Origin: JASJAR01 sp038530285
GTDB lineage: Bacteria; Pseudomonadota; Alphaproteobacteria; Rhodobacterales; Rhodobacteraceae
Direction: 5' to 3'
Length of the DNA: 64,000 bases
NCBI GenBank assembly: GCA_038530285.1
Contig: JBCBCY010000001.1
Span: forward strand, 124,001-188,000
The notes beneath the pieces are model-generated. The model was given only the letters and a program-made list of their open reading frames with translations. It made no database searches and was not told the DNA's origin. This document shows, piece by piece, positions 48,714 through 58,197 of the stretch. Made by a program: the position numbers and the translations under genes. The stretch's first letter is position 1. The number at the start of each line of letters is the position of its first letter.

Positions 48714-50248
48714 CGGCGCAGGGCGGACTTCAAATCTGACAATCTGAACGCCCCGATCACCTGACCCATGACCGCGTAGCTGACCCCACCGGCGGCCACC
48801 AAAGCCGCCAGCGCGACATAGCGGATCAACGGCATTGAGATGACGCCGGCCAGGGCCACGGCCACACCGTAAAGCACCAGGCCCATCGCCGCGGACGCCA
48901 TGATGATCTTGGGGGCACGTGCCCTAAACCGCGCATCCAACGCGGCTTCGGTGCCCATGTTGCGCGACCCTCGCCACAACAACACCACCATGACCCAGGC
49001 CGCCAGTGTCGTGGCGATCGCGGCTGAGACGAACCCGATCAAGGGGGCAAGCCCGATGGCGATAACCGCATTCACAACCATGGCCACCATGGCGTAGTTC
49101 AGGGGAGAGCGGGTGTCTTCGCGGGCAAAAAACATCGGCTGCAGGACCTTTTGCAGCACAAACGCTGGCAACCCCAGTGCGTAAATGGCCAGTGCAAGCG
49201 CGGTTGGCGCGACGTCTTCGGGCCCGAATGCGCCGCGTTCAAAAAGCGTGGCAACGATCGGGATCGGCACCACCAGAAGGGCCACGGCGGCAGGCACGGT
49301 CAGTGCCAGGGAAATCTCTGCGGCGCGGTTGAAGGCATTGCGACCCCCTTCGGCATCATTGGCCGCCAGCCTGCGCGACAGATCAGGCAGCAGGACCACC
49401 CCGATCGCGATGCCAACCACGCCCAGGGGCAATTGGTACAAGCGGTCCGCAAACCACAGCCAGACCACAGCACCGTCGAAAAAACTTGCCACCTGACGGC
49501 CGACCAATAGGTTGATCTGGACGACACCACCGGCAAGGGCGGCGGGGGCCGCGATGATCGCAAGCTCTTTCATTTCGGCCGTGAAGCGGGGCCGTTGCAA
49601 ACGTGGCGCGTAGCCCGCCCGTTTGGCGGCCTGCCACAAAAGGGCCAATTGCGCGGCACCCGCAATGGGAACGGTAATCGCAAGGGTCAGGCCGATATTC
49701 CAGCCCAGGCCATCGGCCAGAACCATCGCGCCGATCAAAAGAATATTCAGAAGCACCGGTGCGGCAGCGGCGGCCGCAAACCGACCCGTCGCGTTCAGCA
49801 CGCCCGACAAGAGTGCCGCGAGCGAAATCAGCAGAATATAGGGGAAGGTGATCCGACTGTAGACAACCGCCAGATCGAACCGTTCGTCGCCCGCAAAGCC
49901 TGACGCCATCGCCAGCACGAGCCATGGCATGATCACCGTCGCCAGCGCGGTGAGCGCGACGAGGATCGCGGCCAAGGCGGCGACCGCGTCGTTCATGTAG
50001 GCGCGCGGGGCGGCCCCGGCTTCCACCCGTTTGGAAAACTGCGGTATGAAGGCCATGTTGAATGCACCTTCGCCAAAAAACCGCCGAAACAGATTGGGCA
50101 GTGAAAAGGCGACGAAAAACGCTTCTGCGGCCGGGCCCGACCCCAAAAACGCGGCGATCATGATGTCGCGGACAAACCCGAAAATGCGTGACAGAAACGT
50201 CCAGGCGCCGACGGTCAGAAACCCCGACGCCAGCCGGATCGGTTTCAT
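48710..50248 (-). CDS. murJ: Lipid II flippase MurJ
   Basis: A 512-residue MATE-like membrane protein with about 14 helices that moves lipid II across the inner membrane. Family features: SRIFGFVRDIMIAAFLGSGPAAEAFFVAFSLPNLFRRFFGEGAFNMAFIPQFSKR in the first helices, with Arg, Asp and Arg central to the cavity, and ERGAFGPED in the middle. Full length. It overlaps the glnD stop at its ATG (ATGA), so murJ is translated after glnD. Confidence 0.95.
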   Translation of the reverse strand: MKPIRLASGFLTVGAWTFLSRIFGFVRDIMIAAFLGSGPAAEAFFVAFSLPNLFRRFFGEGAFNMAFIPQFSKRVEAGAAPRAYMNDAVAALAAILVALTALATVIMPWLVLAMASGFAGDERFDLAVVYSRITFPYILLISLAALLSGVLNATGRFAAAAAAPVLLNILLIGAMVLADGLGWNIGLTLAITVPIAGAAQLALLWQAAKRAGYAPRLQRPRFTAEMKELAIIAAPAALAGGVVQINLLVGRQVASFFDGAVVWLWFADRLYQLPLGVVGIAIGVVLLPDLSRRLAANDAEGGRNAFNRAAEISLALTVPAAVALLVVPIPIVATLFERGAFGPEDVAPTALALAIYALGLPAFVLQKVLQPMFFAREDTRSPLNYAMVAMVVNAVIAIGLAPLIGFVSAAIATTLAAWVMVVLLWRGSRNMGTEAALDARFRARAPKIIMASAAMGLVLYGVAVALAGVISMPLIRYVALAALVAAGGVSYAVMGQVIGAFRLSDLKSALRR

Positions 50249-53019
50249 GACCGCCGCGCCCGTTCCGCCCCGGCCACGATCGCGGCTTTGAGTTTCTTCT
50301 CCAGCCCCCGGCGGCGGCTCTCAGAATGCAGTTTCAGCCCGAAATTGTCTTTGACGTAAAAACTGTCAACCACCTGTTCGCCATAGGTCGCCACCACTGC
50401 CGAAGCGATATTAACGTTCGCCTCAGCCATGGAATTTGCCAGGTCATACAGCAGGCCTGGTCGGTCGCGGGTATCGACTTCGATAATGGTGTAAATCTCC
50501 GACCCATCATTGTCGAAGGTGATCGAGGTGGGCACGTCGAAGGCGCGTTCGCGCTTTTTCAGCTTGTCGCGGGTCTCAAACGCCTCGGTTGCTTTGACGT
50601 GGCCTTTGAGCGTTTTGTCGATCATCGCGCTCAGGCGCGGCAAGCGGTCGGCCTCATATGGGGCGCCGTCGCCGTCCTGCACCCAGAAGACCGCCGTCGC
50701 GTAGCCGTCCTTGGTTGTATAGGACCGCGCGTCGACCACATTGGCGCCCACAAGCGCCAGCGCCCCTGCGAGGCGGGCAAAAATCCCGGGGTGATCGGCC
50801 AGCGCAAAGGCCACCCGTGTTGCATCCCGGTCCAGGTCCAGCTTGATGTCGGTGCGCACCTCATCGTCGGGCAGGTTGCGCAGCAGTTCGGCCATGACAC
50901 GCTGAATATCCAGCGGCATGCCCTGCCAATATGGGGGATAATGCCGTGCAATCTCGGCCCGCCGGTCGGTCGATGGCCAATCGGTCAGCGCTGTCCGCAA
51001 GGCACGTTTTGCCTCGCCTTCCATGGTCTGGCGGTTGAGCGAGCCTGCCTCACCTTCCAGCGCGGCCCAAGTGACCCGGTAAAGCGTGCGCAACAGCTGC
51101 GCCTTCCAGTTGTTCCAGGTGCCCGGGCCCACGCCGCGGATGTCGCAGACCGTCAGCACCGTCAACAAATCCAGCCGGTCGGTATTTTGAACGGCCTTGG
51201 CAAAGTCCCGCGCGGTGCGCGGATCTGCGATGTCGCGCTTCTGCGCCATGTCCGACATCAGCAAATGATGGCGCACCAGCCATTCCACCGTTTCGCATTC
51301 AGACTTTCGCAAGCCCAGTCGCGGCGCCACTTTGCGCGCAATCTGGGCCCCCAGGACTGAATGATCTTCGGGCCGGCCCTTGCCGATATCATGCAGCAAA
51401 AGGGCCACATAGAGCACCTTGCGGTTGACCCCGCGTTTGAGGATGCCACTGGCCAGCGGCAATTCTTCGATCAGTTCATTGCGTTCAATCTCAGCGAGAT
51501 TGGAGATGCACTGGATCGTATGCTCATCGACTGTGAACGAGTGATACATGTTGAACTGCATCATCGCCACGATCGGCTCGAACTCGGGCATGAAAGCCGC
51601 CAGCACGCCCAATTCGTTCATCCGCCGCAGCGCACGTTCGGGATTGCCGTGTTTCAACATCAGGTCAAGAAACAGCCGGTTCGCTTCGGGTGAGCGGCGC
51701 ATATCATCGTCGATCAGATCAAGATTGTCCGACACAAGGCGCATCGCGTCAGGGTGGATCAGCACACCGTAGTGCAAGCCAACCTCGAAAATCCGCAAAA
51801 GGTTCAGCAGGTCTTTGAGGAACGTCGCCGGTTTTTCCACATTCAAACGGTTATGGATGATAACATAGCCCTTTGGCACCTTCTTGCGGCGGCGAAACAT
51901 CCCAACGAAATCCGGAGCTGACTTGACGTGGCGCGCTTCCAGCCCGGTGAGAAGGATGCGTGTCACGTCGCCAACCGTGGTGGCGTGGCGAAAGTAATCC
52001 TGCATGAAATGCTCAACTGCACGGCGCCCGCCGCCGTCGCGATAGCCAAACCGTTCCGCCACTTCCACCTGCATGTCGAAGGTCAACTGGTCGACGGCTC
52101 GCCCCGCAATCAGGTGAAGTTGGGCGCGCACCGCCAAAAGAAAGTCCTCTGCCTGGTGAAATGCGGTCATTTCGTTTTCGCGGAACATGCCGGTCGTCAT
52201 CAGGTCTTCGGTGCGACCGACCTGGGAGACGTATTTCGCAATCCAGTACAGGGTCTGCAGATCGCGCAGGCCGCCTTTGCCCTCTTTCACGTTCGGCTCG
52301 AGCACATAGCGTTGCCCGCCCTGGCGGCGGTGGCGTTGGCTGCGCTCTTTCAGCTTGGCTTCGATGAATTGCGCTTCGGTCCCGGTGAACAGATCTGACC
52401 AAAGGCGTCGATCGATTTCTTCAGCCAAAGCAGTATCGCCGGCCAGATGCCGATGTTCCAGAAGGGCGGTCCGAATGGTGAAATCCTCGCGCCCCAGGCG
52501 CAGGCATTCTTTCACGGTCCGGCTGGCATGCCCCACCTTGAGGTGAAGATCCCACAGAATATAAAGCGTTGATTCAATGACGCTTTCGGCCCAAGGTGTA
52601 ATCTTGTACGGCGTTAGAAACAGCAGATCAACATCTGAGAATGGCGCCATTTCCCCGCGCCCGTATCCCCCCACGGCAAGAAGCGACAACCGTTCGCCAT
52701 CCGTTGGATTGGGCAAGGGGTGCAGCATGCGGCAACTCACGTCAAAGCCCAGCTCAACCACCCGGTCCACAAGGTAGGCATAGCTTCGCGCCGCAGCGCG
52801 CGCATCAAGCGGCGTGTCGATCAGGGCTGTATCGATGACCTCGCGCCCGGTGGTGAGGGCGCGTTTCAGCGCCTCAACGGTCGAGCTTCGAACGGCCTTT
52901 GCCGATGTGGTCTGAGCGTGCGCCACTGAAAGGGCCGCCGCGATGGCGTCCGCGTCGAAAATCGCGTCCGGCGTCGCGATAAGCCCGCGCAGGCCCGATG
53001 AACTTGCTGCGCCGTCCAA
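50245..53019 (-). CDS. glnD: Bifunctional [protein-PII] uridylyltransferase/uridylyl-removing enzyme
   Basis: A 924-residue sensor of glutamine that uridylylates and deuridylylates PII. Domains in order: nucleotidyltransferase with GGYGRGEMAPFSDVDLLFL near residue 117, a central helical part, an HD domain (LLHDIGKGRPEDHSVLGA near 550) for UMP removal, and two C-terminal ACT domains (the second RPGLLYDLANSMAEANVNIASAVVATYG). All catalytic motifs are present. It probably starts with TTG at 53019, three bases after the PBP-activator... on the same strand, whose stop lies on the other side, so a slightly different start cannot be excluded. Confidence 0.95.
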   Translation of the reverse strand: MDGAASSSGLRGLIATPDAIFDADAIAAALSVAHAQTTSAKAVRSSTVEALKRALTTGREVIDTALIDTPLDARAAARSYAYLVDRVVELGFDVSCRMLHPLPNPTDGERLSLLAVGGYGRGEMAPFSDVDLLFLTPYKITPWAESVIESTLYILWDLHLKVGHASRTVKECLRLGREDFTIRTALLEHRHLAGDTALAEEIDRRLWSDLFTGTEAQFIEAKLKERSQRHRRQGGQRYVLEPNVKEGKGGLRDLQTLYWIAKYVSQVGRTEDLMTTGMFRENEMTAFHQAEDFLLAVRAQLHLIAGRAVDQLTFDMQVEVAERFGYRDGGGRRAVEHFMQDYFRHATTVGDVTRILLTGLEARHVKSAPDFVGMFRRRKKVPKGYVIIHNRLNVEKPATFLKDLLNLLRIFEVGLHYGVLIHPDAMRLVSDNLDLIDDDMRRSPEANRLFLDLMLKHGNPERALRRMNELGVLAAFMPEFEPIVAMMQFNMYHSFTVDEHTIQCISNLAEIERNELIEELPLASGILKRGVNRKVLYVALLLHDIGKGRPEDHSVLGAQIARKVAPRLGLRKSECETVEWLVRHHLLMSDMAQKRDIADPRTARDFAKAVQNTDRLDLLTVLTVCDIRGVGPGTWNNWKAQLLRTLYRVTWAALEGEAGSLNRQTMEGEAKRALRTALTDWPSTDRRAEIARHYPPYWQGMPLDIQRVMAELLRNLPDDEVRTDIKLDLDRDATRVAFALADHPGIFARLAGALALVGANVVDARSYTTKDGYATAVFWVQDGDGAPYEADRLPRLSAMIDKTLKGHVKATEAFETRDKLKKRERAFDVPTSITFDNDGSEIYTIIEVDTRDRPGLLYDLANSMAEANVNIASAVVATYGEQVVDSFYVKDNFGLKLHSESRRRGLEKKLKAAIVAGAERARRS

Positions 53020-53022
53020 ACC

Positions 53023-54156
53023 CTAGCTGCCCGGGCCGCCGAAACTGCGCGGTGCAGGGTCGATCACCACAACACGCTGCCCCTGAACCTGTGCGACTGC
53101 AAGACCACGTTCATTCGTGCCGTCGGGGCGCAATCTGAACACGCCGCCTGCGCCGGCAAATCCAGCGCCTTGGGTGAGCGAGGCTGCCGACAAGGGGTCG
53201 TCCGCCTCACTTGCGATCAGCGCCCCAACCGCAGCCACCGCGTCATATCCCAGATAGGCATTGGGGTGCGGCGGGCCACCGAAATTGGCGGCGTAGCGCG
53301 CCGAAAACTGGTCAATCAGCCCCGGATCAGGCAAGGCAAACCAGGCATTTTGCAGTCCCGTAAGGCTCAAGGCACTTGCCGGGATATCCAACCGCTGCAA
53401 GCCAATGAACTGGATCACGGCGGGGTCGACACCGTTTTCGGGCAGAAGATCAGCCAGGAATGGCAGAGCGCCTGAGGTGCCCGATGTCATGAAAATCGCT
53501 TCGGCCCCCGACAGCCGGGCTTGATCGGCAATGGTCGGAATGGCGTTGATGACACCTTCCTGGGAAAGCTCGAACGACGTTGTGCCCGCGATCTGTCCGC
53601 CCGTCGCCGCCACGCCGCGCGCAATCGCATCGCGGCCGAGCTCTTCTGCGGCGTCCTGGGCGTGGACGATGAAGATGTCGTCGCGCCCGTTGGCAATTGA
53701 ATAACTCGCCAGCCTGGCTGCGGTATTGTCGAAGGTCGACCCAAGGATGAAGACGTTTCCGCCTGCAACCGACGGATTGTTCGAGAACGCCAGCACCGGA
53801 ACGCCGCGCCCTGAAACCGCAGACCCGGCCGCGCGGGCAGCTTCGGCAAAGACGGGGCCCAGGATGATACGCGCGCCGTCGCTGACCGCCTGGTTGGCCG
53901 CAGCGGTGGCCACATCCGCGCGACCACCCGAATCGTAGACCCGCAAATCAATCTCGACATCGCCCAGATCGGCAACCGCCAAACGCGCTGCGTTTTCAAT
54001 CGATTGCGCCAGGCGCGCGCCATCTTCACCGGCACTTTGCGGGACCAGCAGGGCGACCGGAACGGCGCGGCTGGTGTCAAGAAACGTACCCGACAAGACA
54101 GGCGCATCACAGGCCGCAAGGGCCGCCAGTCCGACCAGCCCTACAATCTTTGTCAT
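53023..54156 (-). CDS. Penicillin-binding protein activator (LpoA-like) lipoprotein
   Basis: A 377-residue lipoprotein with signal and lipobox LAALAAC (Cys at residue 16). The mature part is a periplasmic-binding-protein-like fold (VPVALLVPQSAGEDGARLAQSIENAARLAVADLG, ILGPVFAEAA, PVLAFSNNPSVAGGNVFILG). This matches the C-terminal domain of E. coli LpoA, activator of PBP1A, without the TPR half. It is divergent from rsmI and next to yraN, the same synteny as the E. coli rsmI-lpoA-yraN group. The ATG at 54156 gives the cleanest signal. It ends four bases before the glnD start. Confidence 0.9.
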   Translation of the reverse strand: MTKIVGLVGLAALAACDAPVLSGTFLDTSRAVPVALLVPQSAGEDGARLAQSIENAARLAVADLGDVEIDLRVYDSGGRADVATAAANQAVSDGARIILGPVFAEAARAAGSAVSGRGVPVLAFSNNPSVAGGNVFILGSTFDNTAARLASYSIANGRDDIFIVHAQDAAEELGRDAIARGVAATGGQIAGTTSFELSQEGVINAIPTIADQARLSGAEAIFMTSGTSGALPFLADLLPENGVDPAVIQFIGLQRLDIPASALSLTGLQNAWFALPDPGLIDQFSARYAANFGGPPHPNAYLGYDAVAAVGALIASEADDPLSAASLTQGAGFAGAGGVFRLRPDGTNERGLAVAQVQGQRVVVIDPAPRSFGGPGS

Positions 54157-54264
54157 CAACTTGCGGCCGCAGCCTAAAAACGCCAACATGACCCGTCGCC
54201 TTTGTCATTTTTCAGTGCCGCGACCCTATGCCGAAGCCCTGTCGGTGTAAATCGGATCGATACC

Positions 54265-55161
54265 ATGACGGACCCTAACGAAGTGTCTCCGCCGATGCCT
54301 GTGCGCCTAGAACATGGCCTGTATATCGTGGCGACGCCCATCGGGGCGGCCCGCGATATCACGCTACGCGCGCTTGATACCCTTGCTGCCGCCGATCTTA
54401 TCGCAGCCGAAGACACGCGGATGGCACGCAAATTGATGGAGATCCACGGTATCGCATTGGCGGGCCGTTCGGTCGTGCCCTATCACGATCACAACGGAGC
54501 AGAGATGCGCCCGAAGCTGCTTGCGGCCCTGGGCGATGGCCGCAGTGTTGCCTATGTGTCGGATGCAGGAACACCCATGGTCGCTGACCCGGGCTTCACA
54601 TTGGCCCGCGCTGCAATCGATGCAGGCCATGCGGTTTTTTCGGTTCCGGGTGCGTCGGCTGCATTGGCGGCGCTGACGGTGTCGGGACTGCCAACCGACA
54701 GGTTTCATTTCGCAGGTTTCGCACCCCAGGCGGCCGGAAAACTGCGGACGTTTCTCGCCGATCTGTCCCAAATTGACGCCACCTTGGTGGTTTATGAAGT
54801 GCCGCGCCGACTTAAACGATTTCTTGAAACCTCTGTGGAAGTGTTGGGCGCGGATCGACAGGTGGCAATTTGCCGGGAGTTGACCAAGAAATTCGAAGAT
54901 ATCCAGCGGGGGTCCTTGTCCGATCTTGCTGATCGGGCAGATGAGTTGGTGTTAAAGGGCGAATGTGTTGTGGTGATGGATCGACCAGGTGCAGATATTG
55001 CCCCCGATGACGCGACCATCGCCGCGGCGGTGACCGCGCTGTTGGATCGGCTCAGTTTCAAAGATGCAGTGCAGGCGGTTGCAGAAGACCTCAAGCTGCC
55101 GCGCCGCGACGTCTACCAAATCGGTCTGACTTTGCCCAAACCAAACGACCGCAAGGACTAG
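54265..55161 (+). CDS. rsmI: 16S rRNA (cytidine(1402)-2'-O)-methyltransferase
   Basis: A 298-residue SAM-dependent enzyme that 2'-O-methylates C1402 in the ribosomal P site. Motifs: GLYIVATPIGAARDITLRALDTLAAADLIAAEDTR at the start, VPYHDHN, and the SAM-binding VAYVSDAGTPMVADPGFTLARAA near residue 95, then VPGASAALAALTVSGLPTDRFHFAGF. Full length. The ATG at 54265 starts 21 residues inside the open frame and is preferred. It is followed by yraN after eight bases. Confidence 0.95.
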   Translation: MTDPNEVSPPMPVRLEHGLYIVATPIGAARDITLRALDTLAAADLIAAEDTRMARKLMEIHGIALAGRSVVPYHDHNGAEMRPKLLAALGDGRSVAYVSDAGTPMVADPGFTLARAAIDAGHAVFSVPGASAALAALTVSGLPTDRFHFAGFAPQAAGKLRTFLADLSQIDATLVVYEVPRRLKRFLETSVEVLGADRQVAICRELTKKFEDIQRGSLSDLADRADELVLKGECVVVMDRPGADIAPDDATIAAAVTALLDRLSFKDAVQAVAEDLKLPRRDVYQIGLTLPKPNDRKD

Positions 55162-55169
55162 GGTCTGCC

Positions 55170-55574
55170 ATGCCATTAGACACCCCCTTTTCCAGCACGC
55201 TGGCGCCAAATGAAGAACGGGCAAACCGGGGCTACCGTGCGCATCGCGCGGGCCTCGCGGCCGAAGCAAAGGTGGCGGCCCAATACCAGGTGATGGGCTA
55301 CACTCTTGCTGCCGAACGTTGGCGCGGGGCTGCAGGCGAAATCGATCTGATCTTCGAAAACGCGGAAGGTATCGTGTTTGTCGAAGTCAAAAAGGCCAAG
55401 AGCGTTGACATCGCAAGTGCCCGGGTCTCGGCGCGCCAGCTGCAGCGGTTGGTCTTGGCAGGTGAGGAATACCTTGGCACCCGGCCGCATGGTCTTTTGA
55501 CCGCCGCACGATTTGATCTGGCCGCTGTGGGCGGGCTGGGTGACGTGTCAATCGTTGAAAACATAACGCTCTAG
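55170..55574 (+). CDS. yraN: YraN (UPF0102) family endonuclease-like protein
   Basis: A 134-residue protein of UPF0102, with a predicted Holliday-junction-resolvase-like fold. Family motifs: NRGYRAHRAGLAAEAKVAAQYQVMGYTLAAERWRGAAGEIDLIFENAEGIVFVEVKKAKS, in which Glu and Asp of GEIDLI and Glu and Lys of VEVKK form the nuclease-like site. Function is not established. It follows rsmI on the same strand and precedes gshB. Confidence 0.9.
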   Translation: MPLDTPFSSTLAPNEERANRGYRAHRAGLAAEAKVAAQYQVMGYTLAAERWRGAAGEIDLIFENAEGIVFVEVKKAKSVDIASARVSARQLQRLVLAGEEYLGTRPHGLLTAARFDLAAVGGLGDVSIVENITL

Positions 55575-55638
55575 GTCCAAACCTGTCTTGCGCTTGCAAG
55601 GGATCGGCGCCAACTAAGGCGCTGACACCGGAGGAGCC

Positions 55639-56583
55639 ATGCCCATAAAAGTCGCTTTTCAGATGGACCCCATCGACGCGGTCGACATCAATGCCGACAG
55701 CAGTTTTCGCCTGGCCGAAGCCGCACAGGCGCGGGGTCACCAGCTGTTCTACTATCCTCCGGACGCCCTATATTTTGAAGACGGTCGCGTTTGCGCCATC
55801 GCGCAGGAGTTCACGGTCCGGCGCGAATTGGGGCAACACGTTACCCTCGGCGAGGCGCGCCCATTGCCTCTCGATACTGTCGATGTGGTCTGGTTGCGCC
55901 AGGATCCACCCTTCGACATGGGCTATATCACAACAACCCATCTTCTCGATCGCCTCGCGGGTCAGGCGCTTGTGGTCAACGATCCGTTCTGGGTTCGCAA
56001 CTATCCCGAAAAGCTGTTGGTGCTTGATTTCCCCGACCTGATCCCGCCGACCACCATCGCGCGCGACCTTTCCGTCCTGCGCCGATTCCGAGAAGCGCAA
56101 GGCGACATAATCCTCAAGCCGCTTTACGGCAACGGTGGTGCTGGCGTGTTCCGCCTGCCGCCCGAGGACCGCAACCTTGCCAGCCTGCATGAGATGTTCG
56201 CGGCCCAATCGCGCGAGCCCCTGATCGTGCAGAAATACCTGCCCGACGTGACCCAGGGCGACAAGCGCGTCATCCTCGTCGACGGCGAGGCGGTGGGAGC
56301 GATCAACCGCGTGCCGGCCCAGGGTGAGACACGGTCCAACATGCATGTGGGCGGCCGGCCCGAAGCCTCGGATCTGACGCCGCGCGATCTTGAGATCTGC
56401 GCCGCGATCGGTCCGCGTCTGCGCGAAAAGGGACAGGTGTTTGTCGGCATCGATGTCATCGGCGGGCTTCTGACCGAGATCAATGTGACCTCGCCCACTG
56501 GCATCCAGGAGCTTGAACGCTTCGATGGCACGGATATCGCGGGCCGGATCTGGGATGCGGTCGAAGCGCGTCTGGTCGCCTAA
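55639..56583 (+). CDS. gshB: Glutathione synthetase
   Basis: A 314-residue ATP-grasp ligase that joins gamma-glutamylcysteine and glycine. Signs: MPIKVAFQMDPIDAVDINADSSFRLAEAAQARGH, VWLRQDPPFDMGYITTTHLLD, the ATP-binding GDIILKPLYGNGGAGVFRL and INVTSPTGIQELERFDG near the C-terminus. Full length, with GGAGG eight bases before the ATG. It is downstream of yraN and ends just before convergent comM. Confidence 0.96.
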   Translation: MPIKVAFQMDPIDAVDINADSSFRLAEAAQARGHQLFYYPPDALYFEDGRVCAIAQEFTVRRELGQHVTLGEARPLPLDTVDVVWLRQDPPFDMGYITTTHLLDRLAGQALVVNDPFWVRNYPEKLLVLDFPDLIPPTTIARDLSVLRRFREAQGDIILKPLYGNGGAGVFRLPPEDRNLASLHEMFAAQSREPLIVQKYLPDVTQGDKRVILVDGEAVGAINRVPAQGETRSNMHVGGRPEASDLTPRDLEICAAIGPRLREKGQVFVGIDVIGGLLTEINVTSPTGIQELERFDGTDIAGRIWDAVEARLVA

Positions 56584-56593
56584 GCTTGGTGCC

Positions 56594-57953
56594 TCAGGCG
56601 GCCATGGCAATCTGAGCAGGGTTCATTCGGAACCCGATGGCTTCGGCCACATGTGTTTTGGTGATGTCTTCGGCGCCCGCAAGATCGGCGATCGTGCGCG
56701 CCACCCGAAGCACTCGGTGGTAGCCGCGCGCCGAAAGCCCGAACCGTTCCGCCGCCCGGCCCAGAAGCGCTTTGCTGTCGATGTCCAAAGGGGCGATGTC
56801 GTCCAACAGTGCGCCTTCTGCATCTGCGTTCACGCGCGCGCCCTCGATCCCGGCGAACCGCGCGTCCTGGCGAGCGCGCACAGGCGCGCGACGGATCCCC
56901 AAGATAGCCGCATTTGCAAGGGTTGGCCGCCGCCACCAGCAAGAACTGGCAAGGATAGCGCACATGCGCATTGGCCCGCGCGACAACCACATCGCCGGTT
57001 TCAATCGGCTGGCGCAGGGTTTCAAGGACCTGGCGGGGAAATTCGGGGAATTCGTCAAGAAACAAGACGCCGTTATGCGCCAGAGAAATCTCGCCCGGCT
57101 TTGCGCCTTTGCCCCCCCCCACAATCGCGGCCATGGACGCGGTGTGATGGGGTTCGCGGAACGGCCGGTCCCGGCTGATCCCGCCCTCGTCGATCAGACC
57201 CGACAGCGAGTGGATCATGGATGTTTCAAGCGCTTCTTCGGCCGTGAGCGGCGTCAGAAGACCGGCCAAGCGCCCGGCGAGCATCGATTTGCCCGATCCG
57301 GGAGCGCCAACCATCAACAGGTGATGGCGTCCGGCGGCCGCGATTTCCAAGGCCCGTTTTGCGCGCTCCTGGCCTTTGACCTCTGACAAGTCGCGGCGGG
57401 TCTGTCGCGCGGCGATCTCGCCGGGTGCGGCAAGGGCCAAGGGCGCGCGCCCGGTCAAATGCGCCACGATCTCGCCCAGGCCCTGGCCGGGGACCACCGC
57501 GGCATGATCGACCCAGGCCGCTTCGGGGCCGGAGAGTGCGGCACAGATCAACCCGCGATCCTGCGCGGCGGCCGCTACCGCGGCGGGCAAGGCGCCGTTG
57601 ACGGGCACCAACCGGCCATCCAGCGACAACTCGCCAAACCCGATCACACCGTCGACCGCGTCTTGCGGGACAACATCCATCGCCACCAGCACAGCCAGCG
57701 CAATCGGCAGATCGAAATGCGACCCTTCCTTTGGCAGGTCGGCCGGGCTCATGTTCACGGTGATTTTTCGGGCGGGCAGGGCCAGTGACAAGGCCCCCAA
57801 GGCGGCTCGGACCCGTTCACGCGCTTCCGATACGGCTTTGTCGGGCAAACCAACAATGGCGAAGCCCGGCAAACCTGGGGAAATTGCGCATTGAACTTCG
57901 ACCGGTCGGGCGTCGAGACCATCAAATGCGATCGTATAGGCGCGCGCTACCAT
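56594..57953 (-). pseudogene. comM: comM (YifB-type AAA+ ATPase), disrupted by internal deletion and frameshift
   Basis: ComM is a hexameric branch-migration helicase used in natural transformation. The N-terminal Lon-like domain and AAA+ core are intact: MVARAYTIAFDGLDARPVEVQ, Walker A MVGAPGSGKSMLAGRL near residue 218, LFLDEFPEF, then AAANPCKCGYLGDPSRACAR. There the frame changes at about 56865-56880. The C-terminal end (RFAGIEGARVNADAEGALLD and FGLSARGYHRVLRVARTIADL) is in another frame and stops at 56594. The stretch normally between, including the ISGPLLDRxDLHxEVP segment (roughly 55-65 residues), is missing. Both defects together indicate a real loss, not a single sequencing error. The frame runs on to a nonsense C-terminus ending at 56580. 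Confidence 0.85.
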
Positions 57954-58111
57954 CCGTGTTCTCCAAAGGCCAAAGCTGCAGCAAGAGAAACGATAGCGAA
58001 ATCTTGGTTGATAGGGTGTTAACGCGGCCCTCATTGGCTGAAGCGCGTCGCGGGCCCAGGCCGAATGCGTCGCGGGTCAGGCAGAGTAAAGGAATTATTT
58101 ACGAATATTGT

Positions 58112-58141
58112 TGATCCGGTAACCGAGCGGGCGCGTAACAA
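58112..58141 (+). promoter_or_regulatory. Sigma-E-like promoter upstream of rpoH
   Basis: TGATCC (58112-58117), an 18-bp spacer, then TAACAA (58136-58141) resembles the extracytoplasmic sigma-E promoters described in Rhodobacter sphaeroides, where rpoHII is a known target. The rpoH start is 56 bp downstream. The resemblance is by eye only. Confidence 0.5.
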
Positions 58142-58197
58142 GGGTGTTGAACAGAAAACGGCTGACCTTCAGCCACCGGCACCGGGGGTAGTACAAG

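Noticed and set aside
53019..53025. Alternative glnD starts
   Set aside because: The TTG at 53019 keeps the expected length. Later ATG/GTG codons would delete family-conserved residues before the nucleotidyltransferase motif, although the exact start cannot be proven.
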